Shown here: in pieces, positions 26,486-35,565 of the stretch
Numbering within the stretch: position 1 is the stretch's first letter
How the letters are laid out: every line of letters begins with the position of its first letter
Source: Falsirhodobacter halotolerans
GTDB lineage: Bacteria; Pseudomonadota; Alphaproteobacteria; Rhodobacterales; Rhodobacteraceae
NCBI RefSeq assembly: GCF_022899245.1
Contig: NZ_JALJAZ010000001.1
Span: forward strand, 352,501-416,500
Length of the DNA stretch: 64,000 nt
Direction of reading: 5' to 3'
Made by a program: the position numbers and the translations under genes
The notes under the pieces: generated by a model
The model's input: only the letters and a program-made list of their open reading frames with translations
The model's database searches: none
What the model was told of the DNA's origin: nothing

Positions 26486-26692
26486 TTAGAGGTTGCCCTC
26501 ACGCTGCGCTTTCTTACGAGCGAGCTTCCGAGCCCGACGAACGGCTTCGGCTTGCTCGCGCGCTTTTTTCACGGACGGTTTCTCGAAATGTTGCTTGAGC
26601 TTCATTTCACGGAAAACGCCTTCGCGCTGAAGTTTCTTCTTCAGGGCCCGGAGGGCCTGTTCGACGTTGTTGTCGCGAACGCTGACCTGCAT
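26486..26692 (-). CDS. rpsU: 30S ribosomal protein S21
   Basis: A 68-residue basic protein starting [20 protein letters not shown] and continuing [20 protein letters not shown], typical of bS21, which binds the 3' end of 16S rRNA and helps initiation. A small inverted repeat (GTGGT-GAC-ACCAC) covers the bases directly before the ATG, with the AAGG Shine-Dalgarno upstream of it. This may affect ribosome access. Confidence 0.97.
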   Translation of the reverse strand: MQVSVRDNNVEQALRALKKKLQREGVFREMKLKQHFEKPSVKKAREQAEAVRRARKLARKKAQREGNL

Positions 26693-26705
26693 GTGGTGTC
26701 ACCAC
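26693..26705 (-). promoter_or_regulatory. Hairpin between Shine-Dalgarno and AUG of rpsU
   Basis: GTGGT and ACCAC form a five-pair stem around a three-base loop, immediately upstream of the rpsU start. The Shine-Dalgarno-like AGGAAGG lies beyond it, too far (about 14 bases) unless the hairpin folds and shortens the distance. Confidence 0.4.
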
Positions 26706-26722
26706 CTTCCTAAGTTAAGATT

Positions 26723-26739
26723 TGCACAAAATTGGTGCA
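26723..26739. promoter_or_regulatory. Operator-like inverted repeat between rpsU and coq9-like gene
   Basis: TGCAC (26723-26727) and GTGCA (26735-26739) flank AAAATTG in the divergent promoter region. It could be a regulator site for either gene; evidence is limited to symmetry and location. Confidence 0.25.
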
Positions 26740-26802
26740 GGCGGGCGCGACATATCAGACTATATTCCCGCTGTCCACTCTCTGGCACGGAAGGCAAACG
26801 AT

Positions 26803-27459
26803 ATGGATGCACGACAGATCCGGGATGCGGTGATCGATGCGGCCCTTGGGCATGTGGCGTTCGATGGCTGGACGGAAACCACGTTGCGCGCGGCCATCGC
26901 CGATGCGGGGGTGGACCCCGTGTCCGCCCGCGCCCAGTTTCCGCGTGGGGCGGTCGATCTTGCCTTGGCCTATCATGCGCGGGGCGATGCAGCGATGGTG
27001 GACTATGCCAAGGGACTTCCGGCCGATCTGGGCATTTCGGGCCGCGTGGCCGCCATCATCCGCAGGCGGCTTGAACTGGCCGACCGGGAGGCGGTGCGCC
27101 GGGCGTCCACCCTGTTCGCCCTGCCGCACCACGCGGGCGACGGCGCGCGCGCGCTGTGGGGCACGTCGGATGCCATCTGGCGCGCCTTGGGCGACACGTC
27201 CGAGGATGTGAACTGGTATACCAAGCGCGCGACCCTGTCGGGCGTCTATGCCGCGACCGTCCTGTTCTGGTTGGGTGATGACAGCGGCGACCACCATGCG
27301 ACCTGGGATTTCCTGAACCGTCGCATCGCGGATGTCATGAAGATCGAAGGGGTGAAGGCCCGCGCCCGCAAGAACCCGTTGGTGCGCGCGGCGATGCTGC
27401 CCTTTTCGGTCATCCGCGCGCCCGGGCGCGCCGACGACATGCCGGGCCGGATGTCCTGA
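26803..27459 (+). CDS. COQ9 family protein
   Basis: A 218-residue helical protein of the COQ9 family. In eukaryotes COQ9 binds lipids and supports the ubiquinone hydroxylase COQ7. The N-terminal part resembles a TetR-like fold (RDAVIDAALGHVAFDGWTETTL). The C-terminal part has the family motif DVNWYTKRATLSGVYAATVLF, here split by conserved WLGDDS. I chose the ATG at 26803; a longer upstream frame enters the promoter region. The TGATG overlap couples it to a quinone oxidoreductase. Confidence 0.85.
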   Translation: MDARQIRDAVIDAALGHVAFDGWTETTLRAAIADAGVDPVSARAQFPRGAVDLALAYHARGDAAMVDYAKGLPADLGISGRVAAIIRRRLELADREAVRRASTLFALPHHAGDGARALWGTSDAIWRALGDTSEDVNWYTKRATLSGVYAATVLFWLGDDSGDHHATWDFLNRRIADVMKIEGVKARARKNPLVRAAMLPFSVIRAPGRADDMPGRMS

Positions 27460-28454
27460 TGGACGGCGCGCCGGAGCTGATGCGCGCCATCGTCGCCAGC
27501 GGACCCGGCGGGCCGGAGGTGATGGGCATCGACTATGTCCCCACCCCCGTCCCCGGATATGGCGAGGTTCTGATCCGCATCGCCTTCACCGGCGTGAATC
27601 GCCCCGACGCGCTGCAACGTGCGGGGGCCTATCCGCCGCCCGCAGGGGCCTCGGCACTGATGGGGCTGGAATGTTCGGGCCACATCGCGGCCGTCGGGCG
27701 CGGGGTGACGGCCTGGGCGGTGGGCGACGCGGTCTGCGCGCTGCTGCCGGGCGGCGGATATGCCACCCACGCCGTCACCTGCGCGACCCAGGTCCTGCCC
27801 ATCCCCGAAGGTCTGTCCATGGCCGAGGCGGCGTGTCTGCCCGAGACCTGCTTTACCGTCTGGTCCAACGTCGTCATGCGCGGGGGCTTAAGCGCGGGGC
27901 AGCGGTTTCTGGTCCACGGCGGATCGTCGGGCATCGGCACCACCGCGATCCAGATCGCCACGGGCTTGGGCGCGCGGGTCTTCGCCACCGCCGGGACGGA
28001 TGCGAAATGCGCCGCCTGCGCCGATCTGGGGGCCGAGGCCATCAATTACCGCAATGATGATTTCGTCGCGATCCTGCGCGCCGTGGGGGGTGCGGACGTG
28101 ATCCTCGACATGGTGGGGGGCAGCTATATCCCGCGCAACATCCGCGCCCTGGCCGATGACGGGCATCTGGTGCAGATCGCCTTTCTGGAGGCGGCCAAGG
28201 CGGAGGTGAACTTTGCCGAGATCATGATGCGCCGCCTGACCGTCACGGGATCGACACTGCGCCCCCAGACGCATCTGCAAAAGGCGCGGATCGCGCAGGA
28301 GGTGCGCGCCCATGTCTGGCCGATGATCGCGGCGGGGCATCTGCGCCCGGTGATGGACCGGATCTTTGCCATGGATGATGCCGCGGACGCCCACCGCCGG
28401 ATGGAGGCGTCGGACCATATCGGCAAGATGGCCCTGCGGATGCCGGAGGAGTGA
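27459..28454 (+). CDS. NAD(P)H-quinone oxidoreductase, zeta-crystallin/PIG3 type
   Basis: A 331-residue zinc-independent medium-chain dehydrogenase. The N-terminal catalytic domain has GYGEVLIRIAFTGVNRPDAL and GLECSGHIAAVG. The nucleotide-binding motif is LVHGGSSGIGTTAIQIA, and a C-terminal TLRPQTHLQKA region follows. The cluster matches PIG3/TP53I3-like quinone reductases, which use NADPH. It is coupled to the COQ9-like gene, which supports a shared role in quinone metabolism. The exact substrate is unknown. Confidence 0.85.
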   Translation: MDGAPELMRAIVASGPGGPEVMGIDYVPTPVPGYGEVLIRIAFTGVNRPDALQRAGAYPPPAGASALMGLECSGHIAAVGRGVTAWAVGDAVCALLPGGGYATHAVTCATQVLPIPEGLSMAEAACLPETCFTVWSNVVMRGGLSAGQRFLVHGGSSGIGTTAIQIATGLGARVFATAGTDAKCAACADLGAEAINYRNDDFVAILRAVGGADVILDMVGGSYIPRNIRALADDGHLVQIAFLEAAKAEVNFAEIMMRRLTVTGSTLRPQTHLQKARIAQEVRAHVWPMIAAGHLRPVMDRIFAMDDAADAHRRMEASDHIGKMALRMPEE

Positions 28455-28551
28455 GGGGCCGCATTTCACCCTTTTCCCCGTCGGCGCTTTGGCTTATACA
28501 GCGCCTCAATTCCCGAAAACGAACCATCGCGGGCCTGCCCGCAGCCGTGTT

Positions 28552-28600
28552 CCCGGCACGGGAAAGATGTGTAGATCCCCGGCGCGGGACAGATGTGTAA
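28552..28600 (+). repeat. Tandem imperfect repeat upstream of trcR
   Basis: Two copies of CCCGGCrCGGGAmAGATGTGTA start near 28552 and 28579, differing at two internal positions. They lie between the oxidoreductase stop and the trcR ATG, with the second ending at the ribosome binding site. Each copy contains a CCCGGC/GCCGGG-like half-symmetry. They may be paired operator sites or a small duplication. Confidence 0.5.
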
Positions 28601-28610
28601 GGAGAGGCCC

Positions 28611-29357
28611 ATGACAAAGCCGCTGATGGCAAAGGCAACCGCGGTCTGGCTGGTGGACAACACCACGCTGTCCTTCAAACAGATCGCCGATTTCTGCGGC
28701 ATGCACGAACTTGAGGTGCAGGGCATTGCCGATGGCGACGTGGCCACGGGCGTCAAGGGGTTCGACCCGGTCGCGAACAACCAGCTGGACGCGGGCGAGA
28801 TCGAGAAGGGCCAGAAGGACAGCTTCTACAAACTGAAGCTGAAGTTCAACTCGGCCGCGCAGGGCGAGGACAAGCGCCGCGGCCCCCGCTATACCCCGCT
28901 GTCCAAACGGCAGGACCGCCCGAACGCGATCCTGTGGCTGGTGAAGTTCCACCCCGAACTGACCGACGGCCAGATCTCCAAGCTGGTGGGCACCACGAAA
29001 CCGACCATCCTGTCGATTCGCGAACGCACGCATTGGAACATCCAGTCGATGACGCCGATCGACCCGGTGGCGCTGGGCCTGTGCCGTCAGACCGAACTGG
29101 ACGCCGCCGTGCAGCAGGCCGCCCGCAAGAAGCTGGCCGAGGGCGGCGTGATGACGGATGACGAACGGCGCAAGCTGGTGTCCACCGCCCAATCGCTGGA
29201 GATGGACGACACCGCCCGCGATGCCGAACCCGAAAGCGGCCTGTTCCGCGATTCGCGGGACGAAGAGGAGGAGACCGACAAGGACTTCTCGAACGCCGAC
29301 AGCTTCTTCAACCTGCCCGACACCCGGGACGAAGACGACGAGGACGAGCGTCGCTGA
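28611..29357 (+). CDS. trcR: Cell-cycle transcriptional regulator TrcR (DUF1013)
   Basis: A 248-residue alphaproteobacterial regulator. The conserved N-terminal region begins MTKPLMAKATAVWLVDNTTL and includes FKQIADFCGMHELEVQGIAD, a helix-turn-helix-like stretch. A second block (DRPNAILWLVKFHPELTD, SKLVGTTKPTILSIRERTHW) looks like another DNA-binding helix pair. The C-terminal tail is highly acidic (about residues 205-248). The ATG at 28611 has GGAG at ideal distance. In Sinorhizobium this protein family controls cell-cycle transcription. A terminator follows. Confidence 0.9.
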   Translation: MTKPLMAKATAVWLVDNTTLSFKQIADFCGMHELEVQGIADGDVATGVKGFDPVANNQLDAGEIEKGQKDSFYKLKLKFNSAAQGEDKRRGPRYTPLSKRQDRPNAILWLVKFHPELTDGQISKLVGTTKPTILSIRERTHWNIQSMTPIDPVALGLCRQTELDAAVQQAARKKLAEGGVMTDDERRKLVSTAQSLEMDDTARDAEPESGLFRDSRDEEEETDKDFSNADSFFNLPDTRDEDDEDERR

Positions 29358-29361
29358 CAAG

Positions 29362-29390
29362 AACGCCCGGAGGACACTCCGGGCGTTTTG
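29362..29390 (+). terminator. Terminator after trcR
   Basis: AACGCCCGGA pairs with TCCGGGCGTT around GGACAC, followed by a short T-rich tail. It lies five bases after the trcR stop and also near the 3' end of the convergent msrA. Confidence 0.85.
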
Positions 29391-29394
29391 CGTT

Positions 29395-30027
29395 TCAGCT
29401 GACGCAGACGACGCCGGTCCCGCGCATCGAACAATATCCGCCGGGGTTTTTCGCCAGATACTGCTGATGCTCCGGCTCGGCGTAATAGAAGGTCGGGGCG
29501 GGCAGGATCTCGGTCGTGATCGGGCGGTGCCCTGCGCGGGACAGTTCCACCTCATACGCCGCCTTCGACGCCTCGGCCTTTTGCGCCTGTTCGGGGGTGT
29601 AGGTATAGATGCCCGACCGATAGGTGGAGCCGACATCGTTGCCCTGCCGCATCCCTTGCGTCGGATCGTGCTGTTCCCAAAACGCTTTCAGCAGATCGTC
29701 ATAGGAAATGACCGCAGGGTCGTAGATCACCCGCACCACCTCGTTATGGCCGGTTTTCTGGGTGCAGGTTTCGGGATAGGTCGGGTTGGGCGTATAGCCG
29801 CCGGCATAGCCGACCATGGTCAGCCAGACACCGGGCATCTGCCAGAACAGACGCTCCACCCCCCAGAAACAGCCCATGCCGAACATCGCCTCCTCCATCC
29901 CCTCGGGCACGGGGGATTTCAGCGGGATGCCGGAAATGAAATGCGCGTCGGATGTGGGGATCGGGTCGGGCCGTCCGGGAAGGGCGTCCTCGGGGCGGAC
30001 CATCGTGGTGGGTTTGGAAAAGAACAT
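29395..30027 (-). CDS. msrA: Peptide methionine-S-sulfoxide reductase (MsrA)
   Basis: A 210-residue enzyme that repairs the S epimer of methionine sulfoxide. The catalytic motif GCFWG has Cys53, with a [12 protein letters not shown] motif and a GHNEVVRV segment. Resolving cysteines are probable near the C-terminus ([13 protein letters not shown]). The N-terminal region ([14 protein letters not shown]) is that of the long E. coli-type class. It stands alone, convergent to trcR and downstream of the priA strand. Confidence 0.95.
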   Translation of the reverse strand: MFFSKPTTMVRPEDALPGRPDPIPTSDAHFISGIPLKSPVPEGMEEAMFGMGCFWGVERLFWQMPGVWLTMVGYAGGYTPNPTYPETCTQKTGHNEVVRVIYDPAVISYDDLLKAFWEQHDPTQGMRQGNDVGSTYRSGIYTYTPEQAQKAEASKAAYEVELSRAGHRPITTEILPAPTFYYAEPEHQQYLAKNPGGYCSMRGTGVVCVS

Positions 30028-30082
30028 GGGGGAACCTCCGGTTGGCCCCTGATATAGGGGGTCGCCACCGTCCGCGTAAGGG

Positions 30083-32272
30083 TCAGAGAAAGCTTTGCGG
30101 GTCGATGTCGATCGCCACCCGCATGTTGGGCGGCGGCTTCAGTTGCGCGACCCATTCGGCCAGGGCTGCCTGCAACGGCGCGCTGCGTTCGGCCTTGATC
30201 AGCAGGCGCACACGGTGGCGGCCCCGGACGCGGGCGATGGGGGCGGGGGCGGGGCCCCAGACCTGCGCTCCGATGGCGCGCAGCGGTCCGTCGCGCCGCG
30301 CCAGTTCGCCCGCGAAATCGAACACCCGCGCGACATCGGGATGCGACAGGATGATCCCTGCCATGCGCCCGTAAGGGGGGGTGCCCGCCATGCGCCGCTC
30401 GGTCGCTTCGGCCCGCCAGAAATCCTCCTCGTGGCCGGTCAGGATCGCGCGGATCACCGGGTGTTCGGGCTGATGGGTCTGCAAAAGGGCCACGCCCGCC
30501 CGTTCCGCCCGCCCCGCCCGGCCCGCCACCTGCCGCATCAGTTGGAACGTGCGTTCGGCGGCGCGCAGGTCCGAGCCTTGCAGCCCCAGATCGGCGTCGA
30601 TCACGCCCACCAACGTCAGCAGGGGGAAGTTGTGCCCCTTGGCCACGATCTGCGTGCCGATGATGATGTCGGCCCCGCCGTCGGAGATGGTCTGGATCGC
30701 CTCCTTCAAGGCCCGCGCGCTGCCGAACAGGTCCGACGACAGAACGGCCACGCGGGCGCCCGGAAAGCGCTCGGCCACCTCCTCGGCCATACGTTCCACA
30801 CCTGGCCCGACGGCGGCCATCTTACCTTCGACCGAACAGGCGGGGCAGGCCTCCGGCACGGGTTTGGACGCGCCGCACTGGTGGCAGACAAGGCGCTTCA
30901 GGAACCGATGCTCCACCATCCGCGCATCGCAGTCGTCACAGCCGATCTGATGGCCGCAGGCGCGGCAGATGGTGACGGGGGCATAGCCGCGCCGGTTCAG
31001 GAACAACAGCGCCTGCTCGCGCGCCGCCACCCGCGCCTCCACCTGCGTGGCCAGCGTTTCCGAAATCCAGCGGTTGGGGGGCAGCTTTTCCGCCCGCATG
31101 TCGATGGCCCGCATCTCGGGCAGGTCGGACACGCCGAAGCGCGAGGTGAGGTCCAGCCGCGCGTATTTGCCGGTATCGGCGTTCACCCACGTCTCCAGCG
31201 CGGGCGTGGCCGAGGCGAGCACCACCTGCGCGCCGCAGATCGACGCCCGCATCACCGCCATGTCGCGCGCGTTGTAATAGACGCCTTCTTCCTGCTTGTA
31301 GGAGGTGTCGTGCTCCTCATCCACCACGATCAGGCCCAGATCGCGGAAGGGCAGGAACAGCGCCGACCGCGCCCCCACCACCAGCTGCGCGCCGCCGTCC
31401 GAGATCATGCGCCACAGGCGGCGGCGTTCGGTGCTGGTGACGCCCGAATGCCACTCGGCGGGGCGCGCGCCGAACCGCGCCTCCACCCGTTCCAGAAAGC
31501 CCGCGGTCAGGGCGATTTCCGGCAGCAGGACCAGCGCCTGCCGATCGTGGCGCAGGGCCTCGGCCACCGCCTCCAGATAGACCTCGGTCTTGCCGGACCC
31601 CGTAACGCCCTTCAAAAGCGTCGTGCCATAGCGGCCCGAGGCCACCGCCGCCCGCAGCGCCTCCGACGCCGCCGCCTGATCGCCCGACAGGTCCTTGCCC
31701 GCGCGCGACGGGTCCAGCCGGGGATAGGGCTGGTCGCGGGGGGCGTCTTCTTCCGCCAGCACGCCGGCCTTGACCAGACCCTTGATGACAGCGGACGACA
31801 CCCCCGCCTCCGCCGCCAGTTCGGTCGAGGTGACGGCCGCGCCCCCGAACACATCGAGCGCGTCCATCACCCGCAGGCGGGCGTCGGTTTCGCGCGCAGG
31901 CTCCCGCCCCGTGGCGCGCAGCACCCGGCGCAGCGCGGGGCCCGCGCCCAGATCGGGCGCGCGGGTGGCCAGCCGCAGCATCAGGGGCAGGGGGGTCAGG
32001 GTGTAATCGGCCATGCGGGTCAGAAAGGTCCGCATCTCGTCCCGCAGGGGGGTCGCCTCCAACACGCGGGACACGGGCCGGATGCGCGCGGGATCAAAGC
32101 CCCCCGCACCCGCACCCCAGACGCAGCCCAGAACGCGGCGGGGGCCCAAAGGCACCTCCACCAGATCGCCCAGCCCGCATCCGCCCTCGGGCGCCTTGTA
32201 ATCCAGCGGACGGCCCAGCGGCTCGGTGGTCAGCACGCCCACCAGATCGCCTTCGTCAAACCGTTCCGACAC
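30083..32272 (-). CDS. priA: Primosomal protein N', 3'-5' DNA helicase (PriA)
   Basis: A 729-residue replication-restart helicase. I chose the GTG at 32272 because the conserved N-terminal domain begins there ([14 protein letters not shown]); the longer frame to 33022 crosses tal. The helicase core carries Walker [14 protein letters not shown], Walker B DEEHD and a TSTERRRLW region. The zinc-binding segment has [14 protein letters not shown] and CHQCG motifs. The C-terminal helicase motifs include [15 protein letters not shown] and [13 protein letters not shown]. Family length is about 730. It is divergent from tal, and an 84-base gap must hold both promoters. Confidence 0.95.
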   Translation of the reverse strand: MSERFDEGDLVGVLTTEPLGRPLDYKAPEGGCGLGDLVEVPLGPRRVLGCVWGAGAGGFDPARIRPVSRVLEATPLRDEMRTFLTRMADYTLTPLPLMLRLATRAPDLGAGPALRRVLRATGREPARETDARLRVMDALDVFGGAAVTSTELAAEAGVSSAVIKGLVKAGVLAEEDAPRDQPYPRLDPSRAGKDLSGDQAAASEALRAAVASGRYGTTLLKGVTGSGKTEVYLEAVAEALRHDRQALVLLPEIALTAGFLERVEARFGARPAEWHSGVTSTERRRLWRMISDGGAQLVVGARSALFLPFRDLGLIVVDEEHDTSYKQEEGVYYNARDMAVMRASICGAQVVLASATPALETWVNADTGKYARLDLTSRFGVSDLPEMRAIDMRAEKLPPNRWISETLATQVEARVAAREQALLFLNRRGYAPVTICRACGHQIGCDDCDARMVEHRFLKRLVCHQCGASKPVPEACPACSVEGKMAAVGPGVERMAEEVAERFPGARVAVLSSDLFGSARALKEAIQTISDGGADIIIGTQIVAKGHNFPLLTLVGVIDADLGLQGSDLRAAERTFQLMRQVAGRAGRAERAGVALLQTHQPEHPVIRAILTGHEEDFWRAEATERRMAGTPPYGRMAGIILSHPDVARVFDFAGELARRDGPLRAIGAQVWGPAPAPIARVRGRHRVRLLIKAERSAPLQAALAEWVAQLKPPPNMRVAIDIDPQSFL

Positions 32273-32356
32273 TGCGGCACCTTTCGTCTGATCCCCGCTT
32301 GCGCTATCACGGGGCGGAGATCGGGGCAAACCCCGTTGGATTTTCCGGAGGACTGC

Positions 32357-33010
32357 ATGAAATTCTTCGTCGATACCGCCGATGTGGCGGCCATTTCCGA
32401 ACTGAACGACCTGAACCTTGTGGACGGGGTGACCACGAACCCGTCGCTGATCCTGAAATCGGGCCGCGACATTCTGGAAGTGACCAAGGAAATCTGCGGC
32501 ATCGTGACCGGCCCCGTCTCGGCCGAGGTGGTGGCGCTGAAGGCCGAGGACATGATCGCCGAAGGCCGCAAGCTGGCCGAGATCGCGCCCAATATCGCCG
32601 TGAAGGTTCCGCTGACGCATGACGGGCTGAAAACCTGCAAGGTGCTGTCGGATGACGGGTTCATGGTCAACGTGACCCTGTGCTTCTCCGCCAATCAGGC
32701 GCTGCTGGCGGCAAAGGCGGGGGCCACGTTCATCAGCCCCTTCATCGGGCGTCTGGACGACATGAACCTCGATGGGCTGGAGCTGATCCAGGACATCCGC
32801 ACCATCTATGACAATTTCGCGTTCAAGACGCAGATTTTGGCCGCATCGGTCCGCAACGCCAATCACGTGTCGCAATGCGCGCTGATCGGGGCCGACGTCA
32901 TCACCGCGCCGCCCGCCGTCATCAAGGGTCTGGCCAGCCACCCGCTGACCGACAAGGGGCTGGAGCAGTTCATGGCCGACTGGGCCAAGACCGGCCAGAA
33001 GATCGTCTGA
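32357..33010 (+). CDS. tal: Transaldolase of the small FSA/TalC type
   Basis: A 217-residue class I aldolase of the pentose phosphate pathway. It shows [11 protein letters not shown], the Schiff-base lysine region IAVKVPLT and SPFIGRLDD. In E. coli fructose-6-phosphate aldolase the position before the last motif is Tyr131 (APYVNR). Here it is Phe (SPFIGR), as in true transaldolases, so transfer of the dihydroxyacetone unit is the better prediction. CCGGAGGA precedes the ATG. The next gene, prmA, follows five bases after the stop. Confidence 0.9.
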   Translation: MKFFVDTADVAAISELNDLNLVDGVTTNPSLILKSGRDILEVTKEICGIVTGPVSAEVVALKAEDMIAEGRKLAEIAPNIAVKVPLTHDGLKTCKVLSDDGFMVNVTLCFSANQALLAAKAGATFISPFIGRLDDMNLDGLELIQDIRTIYDNFAFKTQILAASVRNANHVSQCALIGADVITAPPAVIKGLASHPLTDKGLEQFMADWAKTGQKIV

Positions 33011-33014
33011 TCCC

Positions 33015-33887
33015 ATGCCCACCTACACCGCCCTGACCACCCTTCCGGGGGAAGACGCCGCCGAAGCCTTGGCCGAAGCCATCGAACGGATGGAGCCGGA
33101 GCCTTCGGGCGTCGGCGTGTTCGAGATCGAGGACGGGTCGGGGCTGTGGGAGGTGGGGGCCTACTTCCTCGACCGACCGGACGAGGTGACGCTGGAACTG
33201 CTGCGCACGGCCTTCGGCGCGGCCCCCTTCGTCATTTCCGAAGTGCCGGAGGTGGATTGGGTCGCCCATGTCCGCCGCGAACTGGCCCCCGTGTCGGCGG
33301 GCCGGTTCCACGTGTTCGGCAGCCATGACGCGGACAAGGTGCCCGAGGGCGTCGTGCCCTTGCAGATCGAGGCGACGGTGGCCTTCGGCACCGGCCATCA
33401 CGGCACGACGCTGGGCTGCCTCAAGGCGTTGGACCGGCTGCTGACCGAAGGCGCGCGGTTTGCCAATGTCGCCGATATCGGCTGCGGCACCGCCGTCCTG
33501 GCGCTGGCGGCGGCCAAGGAACTGCCGGACGCGCGAATCGCCGCGTCGGACATTGACAGCGTGGCGGTGGACGTGGCCCGCGCCAATGTGGCGATCAACG
33601 GGCTGGAGGATCGGGTGTTCTGCTGCGAGGCGGCGGGATTTGCCAATCCCGACCTCATGTCCCGCGCGCCGTTCGACCTCATCTTCGCCAACATCCTGAA
33701 GGGCCCGCTGATCGAGCTTGCCCCCGACATCGCGGCCAACACGGCGGCGGGCGGCACAGTGATCCTGTCGGGACTTCTGGTCGTGCAGGCCGATGCGATC
33801 CTTGACGCCTATGTCGCGCAGGGCTTTGCCCTGCATCACCGCGAAGATCTGGGCGAATGGGCGGCGCTGACCTTGCGCAAGGGCTGA
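33015..33887 (+). CDS. prmA: Ribosomal protein L11 methyltransferase (PrmA)
   Basis: A 290-residue SAM methyltransferase that trimethylates L11. The N-terminal domain is followed by QIEATVAFGTGHHGTTLGCL, motif I DIGCGTAVLALAAAK, a VDVARANVAINGL stretch and the PrmA-type motif FANILKGPLI. The order and length match the family. The gene is five bases downstream of tal and may be transcribed with it. Confidence 0.94.
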   Translation: MPTYTALTTLPGEDAAEALAEAIERMEPEPSGVGVFEIEDGSGLWEVGAYFLDRPDEVTLELLRTAFGAAPFVISEVPEVDWVAHVRRELAPVSAGRFHVFGSHDADKVPEGVVPLQIEATVAFGTGHHGTTLGCLKALDRLLTEGARFANVADIGCGTAVLALAAAKELPDARIAASDIDSVAVDVARANVAINGLEDRVFCCEAAGFANPDLMSRAPFDLIFANILKGPLIELAPDIAANTAAGGTVILSGLLVVQADAILDAYVAQGFALHHREDLGEWAALTLRKG

Positions 33888-33896
33888 AAAAGGCAA

Positions 33897-33924
33897 AGGC
33901 CGCCACGGTTTCCCGTGCGGCCTG
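33897..33924 (-). terminator. Terminator of the DUF1127 gene
   Basis: On the minus strand GGCCGCACGG pairs with CCGTGGCGGCC around GAAA, followed by a T-rich stretch. It sits between the convergent prmA and DUF1127 genes and should end the DUF1127 transcript. Confidence 0.7.
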
Positions 33925-33950
33925 TCCTGTTCATCAAAGACGGTGACGTC

Positions 33951-34136
33951 TCAGATGTTGGCGATGTCGGCGCGGGTCAGCCCGATATCGTCCAGCTCGC
34001 GATCCGAAAGGCGGTTCAGGGCGCGGCGGGTGACGCGTGCGTCGTTCCAGTCACGCAGGGATTGGAAGATGCCCGTGAAGCGCGGTGCGGAAATGGCGCC
34101 GAGCTGTGCCGAGGGGCTCGTCTCGATGGCGGCCAT
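33951..34136 (-). CDS. DUF1127 (YjiS-like) small protein
   Basis: A 61-residue protein with an unstructured N-terminus and the DUF1127 motif in residues about 23-58 (FQSLRDWNDARVTRRALNRL, then LSDRELDDIGLTRADI). Such Arg-rich peptides bind RNA or influence phosphate and stress responses in alphaproteobacteria. The gene is monocistronic with a terminator and a long 5' region with a perfect hairpin, so it is probably individually regulated. Confidence 0.9.
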   Translation of the reverse strand: MAAIETSPSAQLGAISAPRFTGIFQSLRDWNDARVTRRALNRLSDRELDDIGLTRADIANI

Positions 34137-34166
34137 GGTGTGTTCCTCTTCTTAAACAGCGGATAA

Positions 34167-34186
34167 ATGCAGCACCCTTGCTGCAT
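34167..34186. promoter_or_regulatory. Perfect inverted repeat upstream of the DUF1127 gene
   Basis: ATGCAGCA (34167-34174) and TGCTGCAT (34179-34186) form eight-base arms around CCCT, 31-50 bases upstream of the DUF1127 start. It may fold in the leader RNA or be a repressor site. The rest of the 224-base gap before ruvC shows no ORF. Confidence 0.5.
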
Positions 34187-34360
34187 GACGGGTAAATAAG
34201 CGGGCACAACGCGCATGACAATTTGCGCTTTCGCAAGTCCGCGATGCGCTGACCGCATGGCTTGGGTCATCAGGACGTTACGATCTTGCGTCTGGCTGGC
34301 CGCTTCCGCTAGGGTCCCGTTCATGCTTCGTGCTGCGGGGCGGCAGGACGGAGGAACACT

Positions 34361-34867
34361 ATGCGGGTTTTGGGAATCGATCCCGGTTTGCGCAACATGG
34401 GCTGGGGCATCATCGAGACCGAGGGCGCGCGCATTCGCCATGTGGCGAACGGCACCTGCAAATCGGCGACGGGCGAGCTGGCCTCGCGCCTGTGCGACCT
34501 GCACCGGCAGTTGACGGCGGTGGTCGAACGCTATGCCCCCGATGCGGCGGCGGTGGAACATACCTTCGTCAACAAGGACGCGGCCGGCACGCTGAAGTTG
34601 GGGCAGGCGCGCGGCATCGCCCTTCTGGTGCCCGCGCAGGCGGGGCTGGACGTGGGGGAATACGCCCCGAACGCGGTGAAGAAGACCGTGGTCGGTGTCG
34701 GCCATGCGGCCAAAAGCCAGATCGACCACATGGTGCGCATCCACCTTCCGGGGGTGGAGATCGCGGGGCCGGATGCCGCCGACGCACTGGCCATCGCCAT
34801 CTGCCACGCGCATCATCTGCAAAGCTCGGGCCGGTTGCAGGCGGCTTTGGCGAAGGCCGCATCATGA
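34361..34867 (+). CDS. ruvC: Holliday junction resolvase RuvC
   Basis: A 168-residue resolvase with the acidic catalytic tetrad visible: Asp7 (GIDPGL), Glu66 (AAVEHTF), Asp138 and Asp141 (GPDAADAL). It cleaves four-way junctions after RuvAB branch migration. The ATG at 34361 follows GACGGAGGA. The stop overlaps the ruvA start as ATGA. Confidence 0.96.
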   Translation: MRVLGIDPGLRNMGWGIIETEGARIRHVANGTCKSATGELASRLCDLHRQLTAVVERYAPDAAAVEHTFVNKDAAGTLKLGQARGIALLVPAQAGLDVGEYAPNAVKKTVVGVGHAAKSQIDHMVRIHLPGVEIAGPDAADALAIAICHAHHLQSSGRLQAALAKAAS

Positions 34868-35529
34868 TCGGGCGGATCGCGGGACGGCTGGACTATCGCG
34901 GCACCGACCATGTGCTGATCGACGTGCGGGGCGTGGGCTACATCATCCACGTCTCAGACCGCACGCTGGCCTCTATGCCGGGGGTGGGGGAGGGGGTCGC
35001 GCTTTATACCGACCTTCTGGTGCGCGAGGATCTGTTGCAGCTTTACGGCTTTCCCACGCTGCTGGAAAAGGAATGGCATCGCCTTCTGATGACAGTGCAG
35101 GGCGTGGGCGCGCGGGCATCGATGGCGATCCTGGGCGCGCTGGGGCCCGAGGGGGTGTCGCGCGCCATCGCGTTGGGCGATGCGCGCTCGGTTCAGGCGG
35201 CCCCCGGCGTCGGTCCCAAGATCGCGCAGCGCGTGGTGATGGAGCTGAAGGCCAAGGCGCCCTCGGTCATGGCGATGGGGGCGGTGCCCTCCGACGCCCC
35301 GGTGATCGAGGAGGAGGCCAGCCCCACCCCCGCGCCCAAACGCCGCAGCCCGCCCGCCGTCCCGTCACGCGCGGCGCATACGGCGGACGCCCTGTCGGCC
35401 TTGGCAAATCTGGGCTATGGCCCTGCGGACGCGGCGGCGGCGGTGGCGCAATCTGCGGACGAATCCCCCGACGCGGATGCCGCCACCCTTATCCGCCTGT
35501 CCCTGCGCCGTCTTGCCCCCAAGGGTTGA
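34864..35529 (+). CDS. ruvA: Holliday junction branch migration protein RuvA
   Basis: A 221-residue protein with the N-terminal OB fold ([20 protein letters not shown]). Two helix-hairpin-helix motifs follow ([15 protein letters not shown] and [16 protein letters not shown]). After a Pro/Ala-rich linker (about residues 135-165) there is a C-terminal domain that contacts RuvB ([20 protein letters not shown]). The start ATG 34864 overlaps ruvC. ruvB is one gene away, with htpX between. Confidence 0.95.
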   Translation: MIGRIAGRLDYRGTDHVLIDVRGVGYIIHVSDRTLASMPGVGEGVALYTDLLVREDLLQLYGFPTLLEKEWHRLLMTVQGVGARASMAILGALGPEGVSRAIALGDARSVQAAPGVGPKIAQRVVMELKAKAPSVMAMGAVPSDAPVIEEEASPTPAPKRRSPPAVPSRAAHTADALSALANLGYGPADAAAAVAQSADESPDADAATLIRLSLRRLAPKG

Positions 35530-35565
35530 TCGCCCCATATCCCGCTGAAATCGCCGGAGGGTTCG

